Source of the DNA: an uncultured Bacilli bacterium | Lineage (GTDB): Bacteria > Bacillota_I > Bacilli_A > RF39 > UBA660 | Assembly: GCA_934120265.1 (NCBI GenBank) | Contig: CAKOTU010000008.1 | Location: 1 to 50,012, forward strand | Reading direction: 5' to 3' | DNA length: 50,012 nucleotides | Shown: piece after piece, positions 24,688 through 33,725 of the stretch | Numbering within the stretch: the first letter of the stretch is position 1 | Layout of the letters: every line of letters starts with the position of its first letter | Position numbers and translations under genes: made by a program | The notes under the pieces: model-generated | The model's input: the letters and a program-made list of their open reading frames with translations, nothing else | The model's database searches: none | What the model was told of the DNA's origin: nothing

Positions 24688-25638
24688 TTAGTCTTCATCA
24701 CGGAATCTAAGTCCCATATCTTTAATTTTATCAATAACTTCTTTAAGAGATTTTTTACCTAAGTTACGAATCTTCATCATTTCAAGTTCTGATTTTTCTG
24801 TTAAATCGCCTAATGTATTAATTCCCGCTCTTTTTAAACAATTATAAGCTCTTACTGAGAAATCTAAATCATCAATTGATGTTTCTAATTTCTTTAATTT
24901 GCTGTCTTCTTGTTTAGCATTCATAATACCTGTTACATCAGCGATTTCACTTAAATTTGTAATGATATTTAAATGTTCAATTAATATTTTAGCACTTAAA
25001 GCCATAGCTTCTTCTGGTCTAATAGCACCGTTTGTTTGAACATTCATAATTAATTTATCATAATTTGCATCTTGACCAACACGAGCATTATCAACCTCGT
25101 AGTTAATTCTTTCGATTGGTGAATAAAGTGCATCTATTGGAATATAACCAATCTTATTATTTTCAGTATATTTTTTATTTTCTGTAGATGGAACATATCC
25201 ACGACCATTGTCAACAATCATTTCCATATCAAGTTTTCCACCTTTTGCTAAAGTAGCAATTACTTGGTCTTTATTAACAATTTCTACATCACTATCTGTT
25301 TCAATATCAGCTGCTGTAACAACTCTTTCTTCTGATACAGAAAGACGAATAACTTTTTGTTCATCAGTATGATTTTTAACAACAACATTTTTTAAATTTA
25401 AGATAATAGATGTTACGTCTTCTACAACACCATCTAATGTTTGGAATTCATGCATTGCACCTTCAATTTTAACAGCAACAATTGCACTACCAGGCATACT
25501 TGATAACATTACTCTTCTAAGGGCATTACCAATAGTAGTACCAAATCCTCTTTCTAATGGTTCTAATTCAAATTTACCGAAATTATTATTTTCAACATAA
25601 TCTGTTATTTTATATATTGGTTTTTCAAAATTTAACAT
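24688..25638 (-). CDS. rpoA: RNA polymerase alpha subunit
   Basis: 316 residues. The N-terminal assembly domain (RGFGTTIGNALRRVMLSSM) is joined by a linker to the C-terminal DNA-binding domain with LDFSVRAYNCLKRAGI and KIRNLGKKSLKEV, the helix-hairpin-helix that contacts UP elements. Lies between rpsK and rplQ as usual. Confidence 0.97.
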   Translation of the reverse strand: MLNFEKPIYKITDYVENNNFGKFELEPLERGFGTTIGNALRRVMLSSMPGSAIVAVKIEGAMHEFQTLDGVVEDVTSIILNLKNVVVKNHTDEQKVIRLSVSEERVVTAADIETDSDVEIVNKDQVIATLAKGGKLDMEMIVDNGRGYVPSTENKKYTENNKIGYIPIDALYSPIERINYEVDNARVGQDANYDKLIMNVQTNGAIRPEEAMALSAKILIEHLNIITNLSEIADVTGIMNAKQEDSKLKKLETSIDDLDFSVRAYNCLKRAGINTLGDLTEKSELEMMKIRNLGKKSLKEVIDKIKDMGLRFRDED

Positions 25639-25656
25639 TTAAAGCACTCCTTTCTT

Positions 25657-26040
25657 TTATCCACGTGGACGTTTTGGTGGACGACATCCATTATGTGGTA
25701 TAGGTGTTACATCAGAAATTGAAGTAACTTCAAGGCCAGCTGTTTGTAATGAACGAATTGCAGTTTCACGACCTGATCCTAATCCTTTTACAAATACTTG
25801 TACTTTTCTCATTCCCATATCAAATGCAGCTTTTCCTGCAGCTTCAGCTGACATACCAGCAGCAAATGGAGTGGATTTTTTACTTCCTTTAAATCCTAAT
25901 GTTCCAGCAGATGCCCAACTAATAGCATTACCGTCTACATCAGAAATAGTAACTATTGTATTATTAAAAGTTGAATGAATGAATGCTTTACCTTCTGGCA
26001 CATTCTTTTTAACTTTACGTTTTCTTGGTTTATAAGCCAT
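25657..26040 (-). CDS. rpsK: 30S ribosomal protein S11
   Basis: 127 residues: VTISDVDGNAISWASAGTLG, KVQVFVKGLGSGRETAIRSL and the ending TPIPHNGCRPPKRPRG are all diagnostic. AGGAGG precedes the ATG. Confidence 0.97.
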   Translation of the reverse strand: MAYKPRKRKVKKNVPEGKAFIHSTFNNTIVTISDVDGNAISWASAGTLGFKGSKKSTPFAAGMSAEAAGKAAFDMGMRKVQVFVKGLGSGRETAIRSLQTAGLEVTSISDVTPIPHNGCRPPKRPRG

Positions 26041-26066
26041 TTAAATAACCTCCTTTTTAGTTTGCA

Positions 26067-26432
26067 TTATTTTTTCTTATTTGCAACTACTTTACCTTTA
26101 CCCTTACGAGTACGAGCATTTCTATTAGTTCTTTGTCCTCTTACAGGTAAACCTTTTTTATGACGAGTTCCTTGATATGAATTAATTTCCATTTTTGTTT
26201 TAATGTTCATATTAACTTCACGACGTAAATCACCTTCAGTTAAATATTTATTTAACTCATCACGAATACGTCCTAATTCATCGTTATCTAACTCACCAGC
26301 TCTTTTATTAATATCGATTTTAGCATCAGCTAATACTTTGTTTGATAGACTTCTACCAACACCATAAATATAAGTTAATGCGATTTCAATTCTCTTATTA
26401 TTAGGTACATCTACACCTTTAATACGTGCCAT
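26067..26432 (-). CDS. rpsM: 30S ribosomal protein S13
   Basis: 121 residues: MARIKGVDVPNNKRIEIALT, YIYGVG and the basic tail RHKKGLPVRGQRTNRNARTR that contacts tRNAs and S19. Follows rpmJ. Confidence 0.97.
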   Translation of the reverse strand: MARIKGVDVPNNKRIEIALTYIYGVGRSLSNKVLADAKIDINKRAGELDNDELGRIRDELNKYLTEGDLRREVNMNIKTKMEINSYQGTRHKKGLPVRGQRTNRNARTRKGKGKVVANKKK

Positions 26433-26446
26433 CTAAACACCTCCTA

Positions 26447-26560
26447 TTAACCTTGTCTTTGTTTGTGTTTTGGGTTTTCGCATATTACATATACTTTTCC
26501 CTTACGTCTAATGATTTTGCATTTATCACAAATTTTCTTTACTGATGGTCTAATTTTCAT
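26447..26560 (-). CDS. rpmJ: 50S ribosomal protein L36
   Basis: A 37-residue protein, MKIRPSVKKICDKCKIIRRK and on, with the zinc-binding C-x2-C...C-x4-H set of the C+ form of L36 (CDKC, then CENPKH). It fills the gap between infA and rpsM, its usual place, and ends at TAA 26449-26447. Confidence 0.95.
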   Translation of the reverse strand: MKIRPSVKKICDKCKIIRRKGKVYVICENPKHKQRQG

Positions 26561-26576
26561 AATTAATTCCTCCCTA

Positions 26577-26792
26577 CTATTTTCTATAGGTTATACGCCC
26601 ACGTGTTAAATCGTATGGTGATAATTCAACAGTCACTGTATCACCTGGTAAAATGCGGATATAGTTCATACGGATTTTACCAGAAACGTGAGCAATTACA
26701 GTGTGCTTATTTTCAAGCTCTACTTTGAATATTCCTCCTGGCAATACTTCTAAAACTTTACCAGTCACTTCAATTGTATCATCTTTTGCCAT
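26577..26792 (-). CDS. infA: Translation initiation factor IF-1
   Basis: 71 residues, the standard length: MAKDDTIEVTGKVLEVLPGG, FKVELENKHTVIAHVSGK, IRILPGDTVTVELSPYDLTR. The single OB-fold binds the A site. The ATG at 26792 follows GAGGTGATTTTA; upstream in-frame ATG rejected because the ribosome site lies between. Confidence 0.96.
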   Translation of the reverse strand: MAKDDTIEVTGKVLEVLPGGIFKVELENKHTVIAHVSGKIRMNYIRILPGDTVTVELSPYDLTRGRITYRK

Positions 26793-26797
26793 TAAAA

Positions 26798-27544
26798 TCA
26801 CCTCTTCGTTAATATTTCATACCCATTTTCTGTTACTACTACAGTATGTTCGAAATGGGCAGAAGGCTTATCATCAGCAGTAATTACTGTCCAATCATCA
26901 TCTAAAAGATAAACATCGGCTGTTCCAGCATTAAGCATAGGTTCTACAGCAATTACCATTCCTTTTTTTAGTATTGGCCCGGTTCCTTTTTTTCCATAAT
27001 TTGGAACATCAGGATCTTCATGAAGTTCATTACCAATTCCATGACCTACTAATTCTTTAACTACACCTAAGTGATGCGCTAAAGCATAAGTTTCTATTGC
27101 ATTACCAATATCTCCTATATGTGCGCCTTCTTTAACTTGTTTTAATCCTTCATACAAAGCTAACTCTGTATGTTTCATTAAATGTTTCTTTTCATCTGAT
27201 ATATGTCCTATTGCATAAGTCCAAGCACTATCACCGTGGTAACCTTTATAACAAGCACATATATCTAGAGTTACTATATCTCCCTCTCTTAATTTACGAT
27301 TGGAAGCAATACCATGTACAACTTCTTCGTTTATGGATATACAGATATTAGCTGGATATCCTTCGTAATGATAACAAGAAGGAAATGCTCCTCTTTTTAT
27401 GATATATTCACGAGCTAGCGAATCAATTTTTTTAGTAGTAATTCCAGGTTTTAAATATGGAATTAAATACTTGTGAGTATCACCAACTATTTCGCCAGCT
27501 ACGCGCATCAATTCTATCTCTCTTGGAGTTTTTATTGAAATCAT
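26798..27544 (-). CDS. map: Type I methionine aminopeptidase
   Basis: 248 residues. Metal ligands appear in order: Asp in VTLDICACYKGYHGD (two), His in GHGIGNELHEDPD, Glu in VIAVEPML and Glu in the late FEHTVVVTENG. Removes initiator methionine. Placed between adk and infA, in the usual Bacillota order. Confidence 0.96.
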   Translation of the reverse strand: MISIKTPREIELMRVAGEIVGDTHKYLIPYLKPGITTKKIDSLAREYIIKRGAFPSCYHYEGYPANICISINEEVVHGIASNRKLREGDIVTLDICACYKGYHGDSAWTYAIGHISDEKKHLMKHTELALYEGLKQVKEGAHIGDIGNAIETYALAHHLGVVKELVGHGIGNELHEDPDVPNYGKKGTGPILKKGMVIAVEPMLNAGTADVYLLDDDWTVITADDKPSAHFEHTVVVTENGYEILTKR

Positions 27545-27546
27545 AC

Positions 27547-28197
27547 TTATTCTCCTAAGATTTTTACAACTTGTTCATGTGTATATTCTGGAGTTACACT
27601 AGAATCAACGTGATAAACATTACCTTTTTTCTCGTAATAACTAATTAGTGGTTCAGTTTTTTCAAGATATGATTTATATCTTTGTTCATAAACATCAGCG
27701 TCATCATCATCTCTGTGAGTAAGTTTAGTATTACATACGTCACATAAACCATCATTTAGTGGTTTTGGTGCAGTATTTATATTGTATACTCTACCACAAC
27801 TAGGACAACTATAACGTCCACTAATTCTTGATTTAGCTATCTCTTTATCAATATCTAAAACAATCACATAGCCAAGATTTTTATTTATCTCTTTTAAAAT
27901 TTCATCATAAGCTTCAGCTTGCGCTAAATCTCGTGGAAATCCGTCTAGTATATATCCATTATCACAATCTGGTTGCAATATTCTATTTTTTAAAACTTTT
28001 AATACTATTTCAAACGGAACAAATTCACCTTTGTTTTGGTATTCTTCAATAATAGAAGCATATTCAGTACCTTGCTTTACAGCATCTCTAAGTAAATCTC
28101 CAGTTGAAATGTGAGGTATGTGAAATTGTTCCTCTAATTTTACAGCTTCTGTTCCTTTACCAGCTGCAGGAGCAGCAATTAGAATCACACTTTTCAT
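27547..28197 (-). CDS. adk: Adenylate kinase with altered P-loop
   Basis: 216 residues. It keeps ISTGDLLRDAV, the DGFPRDLAQAEAYD block, and a zinc lid CPSCGRVYN...CDVC, as in Gram-positive enzymes. The P-loop, however, reads AAPAAGKGTEA where the family has GAPGAGKGTQA: both glycines before the final GKGT are Ala, confirmed by codons GCT GCT CCT GCA GCT GGT AAA. The catalytic Lys remains, so activity is likely but nucleotide-loop geometry may differ. Follows secY directly. Confidence 0.94.
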   Translation of the reverse strand: MKSVILIAAPAAGKGTEAVKLEEQFHIPHISTGDLLRDAVKQGTEYASIIEEYQNKGEFVPFEIVLKVLKNRILQPDCDNGYILDGFPRDLAQAEAYDEILKEINKNLGYVIVLDIDKEIAKSRISGRYSCPSCGRVYNINTAPKPLNDGLCDVCNTKLTHRDDDDADVYEQRYKSYLEKTEPLISYYEKKGNVYHVDSSVTPEYTHEQVVKILGE

Positions 28198-28198
28198 A

Positions 28199-29467
28199 TT
28201 ATCTTCTTCTTCCTCTAGTATAATTTCTACTTACTAATTGACTTTCAATTTGTTTATATGTTTCAAGTGCAACACCAACAACGATTAAAAGTCCAGTACC
28301 ACCAATAGTAACACTTGTTGGTAAATTAGTAACCATACCAAATACTATTGGAAGTGCAGCAATAAATGTTAATCCTATAGCACCTACTACTGTTAATTTC
28401 TTTAAAACTTTTGTAATGTACTTATTTGTTTCCTCACCTGGTCTAATTCCTGGAATATATCCACCATTCTTATTCAAATTATCAGCCATATCTTTTGGTT
28501 TGATTTGAATGAATGTATAGAAGTATGAAAAAGCAAAAATTAGTACGATATATAATATCAATCCTGTAGGTGAATTTGTTACTATCCATTTATTAATAAA
28601 TAGTGTAAATCCATCTTTTTTAATAAATTGAGCTATAATACTTGGAATTGCTAACAATGCAGATGCAAAGATTACTGGAATAACCCCTGCTGAATTTAAA
28701 CGGAAAGGTAAATAATTTTGTTTGCCACCAAAAGTAGCATTTGATTTATTAGCATATTGTACTGGTATTCTTCTTTCTGCATTTTCAACAAAAACGATAC
28801 CTACAACAATAATTAAATAAATTAAAACATAAATTATAAATAATACGATTCCTAATAATGTTCCTTGTACACTTGAAGCATCAACAAATCCTCCCCATGC
28901 ACTAGCAAACATATTTGGCATACTAGCAATAATACCTGCCATGATTATTAATGAAATACCATTTCCCACACCTTTAGCAGTAATTTGATCTCCTAACCAT
29001 AGTAAGAAGCAAGTACCTGCTGTTAAGATGATAGAAAATTGCATATAATCCATTGCTGTACCATTTCCAATATAAGCAAATGAATACATATAACCTTGAA
29101 TGAATGCAAGTATAATTCCTACAACTCTTGTAATTTGATTTAACTTAGCTCTACCAACTCCACCTTGTTCATTTAATTCACTTAAATATGGAACTATATC
29201 CATAGATAATAATTGAATGATAATTGAAGCAGTAATGTATGGACCTACACCTAAAGCGAATATTGAGAAACGCTCCATAGCTCCTCCACCCATTACATTT
29301 AAAAGCTCTAAGAAACCAAGTTGTCCAGTTAACGATTCTTTATCGATTCCTGGAACAATAATTAATGTACCTAACTTAAAGATAAATAATCCAAGTAAGG
29401 TAAATAATATTTTCTTTTGTAAATCTTTATTTTTTGGACTGAATATTTGTTTTACTGAAGCAAACAT
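28199..29467 (-). CDS. secY: Protein translocase subunit SecY
   Basis: 422 residues with ten hydrophobic segments. LSMDIVPYLSEL, the plug region near residue 60, NGISLIIMAGI and the cytosolic loop VQYANKSNATFGGKQNYLP are characteristic. Forms the export channel with SecE and SecG. Located between rplO and adk. Confidence 0.96.
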   Translation of the reverse strand: MFASVKQIFSPKNKDLQKKILFTLLGLFIFKLGTLIIVPGIDKESLTGQLGFLELLNVMGGGAMERFSIFALGVGPYITASIIIQLLSMDIVPYLSELNEQGGVGRAKLNQITRVVGIILAFIQGYMYSFAYIGNGTAMDYMQFSIILTAGTCFLLWLGDQITAKGVGNGISLIIMAGIIASMPNMFASAWGGFVDASSVQGTLLGIVLFIIYVLIYLIIVVGIVFVENAERRIPVQYANKSNATFGGKQNYLPFRLNSAGVIPVIFASALLAIPSIIAQFIKKDGFTLFINKWIVTNSPTGLILYIVLIFAFSYFYTFIQIKPKDMADNLNKNGGYIPGIRPGEETNKYITKVLKKLTVVGAIGLTFIAALPIVFGMVTNLPTSVTIGGTGLLIVVGVALETYKQIESQLVSRNYTRGRRR

Positions 29468-29468
29468 C

Positions 29469-29912
29469 TTAGATCACCTCAGCTTTTCCACCTAATTTTT
29501 CTATTTGTTCTTTAGCTACATTAGAAAATTTATGTGCTTTTACAACTAGTTTTTTCTCTAGTTTTCCATTTCCTAATACTTTAATTCCATCTAGTTGTTT
29601 TTTTACTAATCCCATTTCTTTTAATAATTCTGGAGAAACTGTTGCTCCATCTTCAAATTTATTTAAATCACTTAAATTAATAACAGCATATTCTGTTTTA
29701 AACATAGCATTTGTAAATCCACGTTTTGGTAAACGTCTGAATAATGGTAATTGTCCACCTTCAAAACCTTGACGAACTCCACCACCACTACGAGCGTTTT
29801 GTCCTTTGTGACCTTTACCACTTGTTTTTCCTAATCCAGATCCAATACCACGACCTACTCTTTTACGAGTAAATGTAGCACCTTCAGCTGGTTTCATAGT
29901 ATGTAACTTCAT
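29469..29912 (-). CDS. rplO: 50S ribosomal protein L15
   Basis: 147 residues: MKLHTMKPAEGATFTRKRVG, GSGLGKTSGKGHKGQNARSG and EGGQLPLFRRLPKRGF. It starts one base after the rpsE stop; the rpmD gene that usually lies between is absent. Confidence 0.97.
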   Translation of the reverse strand: MKLHTMKPAEGATFTRKRVGRGIGSGLGKTSGKGHKGQNARSGGGVRQGFEGGQLPLFRRLPKRGFTNAMFKTEYAVINLSDLNKFEDGATVSPELLKEMGLVKKQLDGIKVLGNGKLEKKLVVKAHKFSNVAKEQIEKLGGKAEVI

Positions 29913-29913
29913 A

Positions 29914-30417
29914 TTATAAAATCTCCTCTACCTTTTTTCCACGAAGTTCAGCAACTTTTTCTACTGTTCTTTGTGATTTTAAAGCATCTAATGTTGCATA
30001 TGCCATATTAATTTTTGTATTACTTCCAAGTGATTTTGATAAAATGTCTTTAATTCCTGCTAACTCTAAAACTGCACGTACAGGTCCTCCTGCTTTAACT
30101 CCAGTTCCGGCAGCAGCTGGTTTTAACATAACTTTACTAGCGCTTCTAACACCAATAGCTTCATGTGGGATTGTTCCATCAACAACTGATACTCTAACTA
30201 CATTCTTTGTAGCGGCTTGAACAGCTTTCTTAATTGCATCTGGAACTTCATTTGCTTTTCCAGTACCAATTCCTACTTGCCCTTTTCTGTCACCAACAGC
30301 AACTGTAGCAGAGAAACGGAAATGACGACCACCTTTTGTTACTTTCGTAACACGACCAATATTGATAACTTCTTCGTCGAATAATTTTGGGCGTGGTTCT
30401 CTTCTTCTATTTTCCAT
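29914..30417 (-). CDS. rpsE: 30S ribosomal protein S5
   Basis: 167 residues: EEVINIGRVTKVTKGGRHF, GDRKGQVGIGTGKANEVPDA and the C-terminal AGIKDILSKSLGSN. Contributes to decoding fidelity. Confidence 0.97.
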   Translation of the reverse strand: MENRRREPRPKLFDEEVINIGRVTKVTKGGRHFRFSATVAVGDRKGQVGIGTGKANEVPDAIKKAVQAATKNVVRVSVVDGTIPHEAIGVRSASKVMLKPAAAGTGVKAGGPVRAVLELAGIKDILSKSLGSNTKINMAYATLDALKSQRTVEKVAELRGKKVEEIL

Positions 30418-30431
30418 GTATTTTCCCTCCT

Positions 30432-30794
30432 CTAGAATTCTAATCCATTTTCGCGTGCAGCATCAGCTAATGCTTTAACACGACCATGATATAGGTATCC
30501 ACCTCTATCAAATGTTACTTTATTAATTTTTGCAGCTTTTGCACGTTTTGCAAGTAATGCTCCAACTTGTTTAGCAGCCTCTACATTTCCTCCATTTTCA
30601 AGTTTTAATTCCTTGTCAATTGAAGAAGCACTTACTAAAGTTGTTGCTGCAGCATCATCAATAATTTGTGCAAAAATGTTTTGATTTGATCTAAACACAT
30701 TTAGTCTTGGAACAGAAGCAGTACCTACTACTTTAGTTCTAACACGAGCATGTCTAGCTTTACGTACATCATTACGAGATACTTTCTTTATCAT
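30432..30794 (-). CDS. rplR: 50S ribosomal protein L18
   Basis: 120 residues: basic N-terminus RKARHARVRTKVVGT, PRLNVFRSNQNIFAQIID, and FDRGGYLYHGRVKALADAAR. Binds 5S rRNA with L5. Confidence 0.97.
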   Translation of the reverse strand: MIKKVSRNDVRKARHARVRTKVVGTASVPRLNVFRSNQNIFAQIIDDAAATTLVSASSIDKELKLENGGNVEAAKQVGALLAKRAKAAKINKVTFDRGGYLYHGRVKALADAARENGLEF

Positions 30795-30816
30795 AACATT
30801 ACTCTCCTTTACTTAA

Positions 30817-31347
30817 CTAAGATGCTTTCTTTCCTTCTTTACGTTGGATATGTTCATCTTTATAACGAATACCTTTACCTTTGTAAGGTTCTGGTTCTCT
30901 TATTTTTCTAATGTTGGCTGCAAATTCACCAACTTGGCATTTATCTATACCTTTTACTGTTAATTCAGTATTGCTTGGTGATTCTAATGTAATTCCAGCA
31001 GGAATTTCAACATTTACAGGATGAGAATAACCAGCAGTTACAACTAGTTCATTACCTTTTAAAGCAAAACGATAACCAACACCAATTGATTCTAGTTTCT
31101 TTTCATAACCTTCTGAAACACCAATTATCATATTTTTAATATTTGCATTAGCAGTCCCATGGAAATTTTTAAAGTTATCATTTTTTCTTGTAACTTTTAC
31201 TTCATTTCCTTCTACTACAACAGTGATATTTCTATTTACTTCTGTAGAAAGTTCTCCCTTAGGACCTTTAACACTTACAATATTACCGTTAACTGTAACG
31301 CTAACACCTTCAGGTATTGTTAATACTCTATTACCAATACGACTCAT
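30817..31347 (-). CDS. rplF: 50S ribosomal protein L6
   Basis: 176 residues: MSRIGNRVLTIPEGVSVTVN, VKGPKGELS, and the ending IRKIREPEPYKGKGIRYKDE. Standard length and place between rpsH and rplR. Confidence 0.97.
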   Translation of the reverse strand: MSRIGNRVLTIPEGVSVTVNGNIVSVKGPKGELSTEVNRNITVVVEGNEVKVTRKNDNFKNFHGTANANIKNMIIGVSEGYEKKLESIGVGYRFALKGNELVVTAGYSHPVNVEIPAGITLESPSNTELTVKGIDKCQVGEFAANIRKIREPEPYKGKGIRYKDEHIQRKEGKKAS

Positions 31348-31365
31348 ATTAATCCTCCTATCTTT

Positions 31366-31761
31366 CTACCATATATATGCTAAAACTTCTCCACCAAGTG
31401 ATTCTTTACGAGCTTGTTTATCAGTCATAACTCCTTTTGAAGTAGAAACGATTGCAATTCCAAGTCCGTTTAATACACGTGGTAATTCTTCAGCTTTTGC
31501 ATAAACACGTAATCCTGGTTTAGAAATTCTCTTAAGTCCAGTAATTACTCTTTCTTTCTTATCACTATATTTTAAGTATAATACTATAATACTTTGAACT
31601 TCATTCTTTTTAACTTTATAATCAGCTATGAAACCTTCTTCTTTAAGTATTCTAGCAATTTCTAATTTTAATTTTGAAGCGGGTACTTCAACTTCTTTGT
31701 ATCGCATTTGATTAGCATTACGAATTCTTGTAAGCATATCTGCGATTGGATCTGTTACCAT
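31366..31761 (-). CDS. rpsH: 30S ribosomal protein S8
   Basis: 131 residues: DPIADMLTRIRNANQMRYKE, PGLRVYAKAEELPRVLNGLG and STSKGVMTDKQARKESLGGE. In many bacteria S8 represses this operon by binding near rplE; no such site is evident to me here. Confidence 0.97.
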   Translation of the reverse strand: MVTDPIADMLTRIRNANQMRYKEVEVPASKLKLEIARILKEEGFIADYKVKKNEVQSIIVLYLKYSDKKERVITGLKRISKPGLRVYAKAEELPRVLNGLGIAIVSTSKGVMTDKQARKESLGGEVLAYIW

Positions 31762-31779
31762 ATATATCCTCCCTTCATC

Positions 31780-31965
31780 CTACCAGCTAGATTTTCTAAC
31801 CCCTGGTATTTGTCCTTTATAAGCTAGTTCTCTAAAACAAATACGGCAAATTCCATATTTTCTAAGTACAGCATGAGGTCTACCGCATCTTTCACAACGA
31901 GTATATTCACGTACTTTGAATTTTGGTTTACGACTAGCTTTTATAATCATGCTTTTCTTAGCCAT
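31780..31965 (-). CDS. rpsN: 30S ribosomal protein S14, zinc type (type Z)
   Basis: 61 residues with two CxxC pairs (CERCGRPHAVLRKYGICRIC) that bind zinc, the short form common in Bacillota. Ends GQIPGVRKSSW. Confidence 0.97.
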   Translation of the reverse strand: MAKKSMIIKASRKPKFKVREYTRCERCGRPHAVLRKYGICRICFRELAYKGQIPGVRKSSW

Positions 31966-31983
31966 AATATCCTCCTAATTAAA

Positions 31984-32523
31984 TTACTTTTTGAATGGCA
32001 TACCGAATGCAGCTAATAAATCATAAGCTTCTTCGTTAGTTTTTGCTGTTGTAACAAAAACAATATCCATGCCGCGTACTTTAACAACATTATCATATTC
32101 TATTTCTGAGAAAATCAATTGTTCAGTTAATCCTAAAGTATAGTTTCCTCTTCCATCAAATGCTTTTGGAGATACACCTCTAAAATCACGAACACGTGGT
32201 AATGTAATACTAATTAATTTATCTAAAAAGTTATACATATTTTCTCCACGAAGTGTTACTTTACAACCAATTGCTTGACCTTCTCTAACTTTAAATCCAG
32301 CAATAGCTTTTTTAGCTTTTGTAGCAACTGGTTTTTGTCCTGTAATAATTTCTAAGTCAGCCATAGCAGCTTCTAATAATTTAGCATTAGTTGTTGCATC
32401 ACCAACACCCATATTAACAACTATTTTATCTAACTTTGGAACCTCAGTTACACTTTTATAATTATGTTTTTCTCTTAAACTAGGTACGATTTCTGATACA
32501 TATTTTTCCTTTAGGCGGTTCAT
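31984..32523 (-). CDS. rplE: 50S ribosomal protein L5
   Basis: 179 residues: PKLDKIVVNMGVGDATTNAK, ITGQKPVATKAKKAIAGFK and KVTLRGENMYNFLDKLI. Binds 5S rRNA in the central protuberance. Confidence 0.97.
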   Translation of the reverse strand: MNRLKEKYVSEIVPSLREKHNYKSVTEVPKLDKIVVNMGVGDATTNAKLLEAAMADLEIITGQKPVATKAKKAIAGFKVREGQAIGCKVTLRGENMYNFLDKLISITLPRVRDFRGVSPKAFDGRGNYTLGLTEQLIFSEIEYDNVVKVRGMDIVFVTTAKTNEEAYDLLAAFGMPFKK

Positions 32524-32540
32524 ATATACCCTCCTTCCAA

Positions 32541-32849
32541 TTAATCAAGATTTTCATTAGATTTCTTAGAAACTCTAACTTTTTTACCTTTTTTATCAGT
32601 TGTATGACCAACTCTAGTTCTTTTATTTGTTTTTGGATCAATCATCATCACATTAGAAGCATGAATTGGAGCTTCCATTTCAATAATTGAACCTGCAGTT
32701 TGTCCATTAGGTTTAACATGTTTTTTAACAATGTTTGCGCCTTCAACAACTACTTTATTTGAACATTTTAGTACTCTTGTTATTTTTCCTTCTTTACCTT
32801 TAGAAGAACCTGCAATAACAACTACTTTATCTCCTTGTTTAAAGTTCAT
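32541..32849 (-). CDS. rplX: 50S ribosomal protein L24
   Basis: 102 residues: KQGDKVVVIAGSSKGKEGKI is the KOW motif, then NIVKKHVKPNGQTAGSI. An assembly initiator of the 50S subunit. Confidence 0.96.
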   Translation of the reverse strand: MNFKQGDKVVVIAGSSKGKEGKITRVLKCSNKVVVEGANIVKKHVKPNGQTAGSIIEMEAPIHASNVMMIDPKTNKRTRVGHTTDKKGKKVRVSKKSNENLD

Positions 32850-32863
32850 ATTCTACCTCCAAC

Positions 32864-33232
32864 CTATAACACTTCTTTTGCAAGTGAAACAATTTTCATA
32901 AAATCTTTATCACGTAATTCACGTGCTACTGGCCCGAATACACGAGTTCCAACTGGAGATTTATCATCTTTAATAATAACGCAAGCATTATCATCAAATT
33001 TGATATAAGATCCATCTTCTCTTCTAAGACCAGATTTACTTCTAACGATTACAGCTTTTACAACCTTACTACGAGGTACTGTTCCGTTAGGAATAGCTTT
33101 TTTAACAGTCCCTACGACTATATCACCAATATTACCTGTTTTTACTTTAGATCCTCCAAGTACACGAATAACCATAAGTTCACGAGCACCTGAATTATCA
33201 GCAACTTTTAACACTGTTTGTTGTTGAACCAT
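32864..33232 (-). CDS. rplN: 50S ribosomal protein L14
   Basis: 122 residues: MVQQQTVLKVADNSGARELM, IRVLGGSK, and RVFGPVARELRDKDFMKIVS. First gene of the spc section. Confidence 0.97.
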   Translation of the reverse strand: MVQQQTVLKVADNSGARELMVIRVLGGSKVKTGNIGDIVVGTVKKAIPNGTVPRSKVVKAVIVRSKSGLRREDGSYIKFDDNACVIIKDDKSPVGTRVFGPVARELRDKDFMKIVSLAKEVL

Positions 33233-33257
33233 ATTTAATCCTCCTTCTCCGTTACAA

Positions 33258-33518
33258 TTATAAAATAACTGCTTTTTCTACTATTTCTACTAAACGGAAA
33301 TGTTTTGTTTTAGATATTGGTCTTGTCTCAACAATACGTACAGTATCTCCTTGTTGAGCTAAGTTTTTTTCATCGTGAGCAGCATATTTCTTTGAATATT
33401 TAACGCGTTTTCCATACAAGTTATCTTTACGATAAGTTTCAACTAATACTGTAATAGTTTTATTATTTCCAACACTAACTACTTTTCCAACTAACTCTTG
33501 TTTTCTTTTGTTTTCCAT
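33258..33518 (-). CDS. rpsQ: 30S ribosomal protein S17
   Basis: 86 residues: RKQELVGKVVSVGNNKTITV, then YSKKYAAHDEKN and GDTVRIVETRPISKTKHFRL, the OB-fold blocks of S17. Confidence 0.97.
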   Translation of the reverse strand: MENKRKQELVGKVVSVGNNKTITVLVETYRKDNLYGKRVKYSKKYAAHDEKNLAQQGDTVRIVETRPISKTKHFRLVEIVEKAVIL

Positions 33519-33527
33519 AATAACCTC

Positions 33528-33725
33528 CTAGTTTTCTTTTAGTTCACGTTCACGTAAAACTGTTTTCATACGTGCAACTAACTTTCTTAATTCACGAATT
33601 CTTGAAGGTTTTTCAAGACTTCCAGTAGCTTGGCTAAAACGTAAATTAAATAATTCTTCTTTATATTCTTCGATTTTCTTTAAAATTTCTTCATTTGATA
33701 AATCTCTGATTTCTTGATTACTCAT
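33528..33725 (-). CDS. rpmC: 50S ribosomal protein L29
   Basis: 65 residues, two-helix protein: IRDLSNEEILKKIEEYKEEL, FNLRFSQATGSLEKPSRIRE. Its start overlaps the rplP stop by 8 bp (ATGAGTAA). Confidence 0.96.
   Translation of the reverse strand: MSNQEIRDLSNEEILKKIEEYKEELFNLRFSQATGSLEKPSRIRELRKLVARMKTVLRERELKEN

Noticed and set aside
29217..29495. Plus-strand frames opposite secY and other ribosomal genes
   Set aside because: Shadows of well-identified minus-strand genes, with no ribosome sites.
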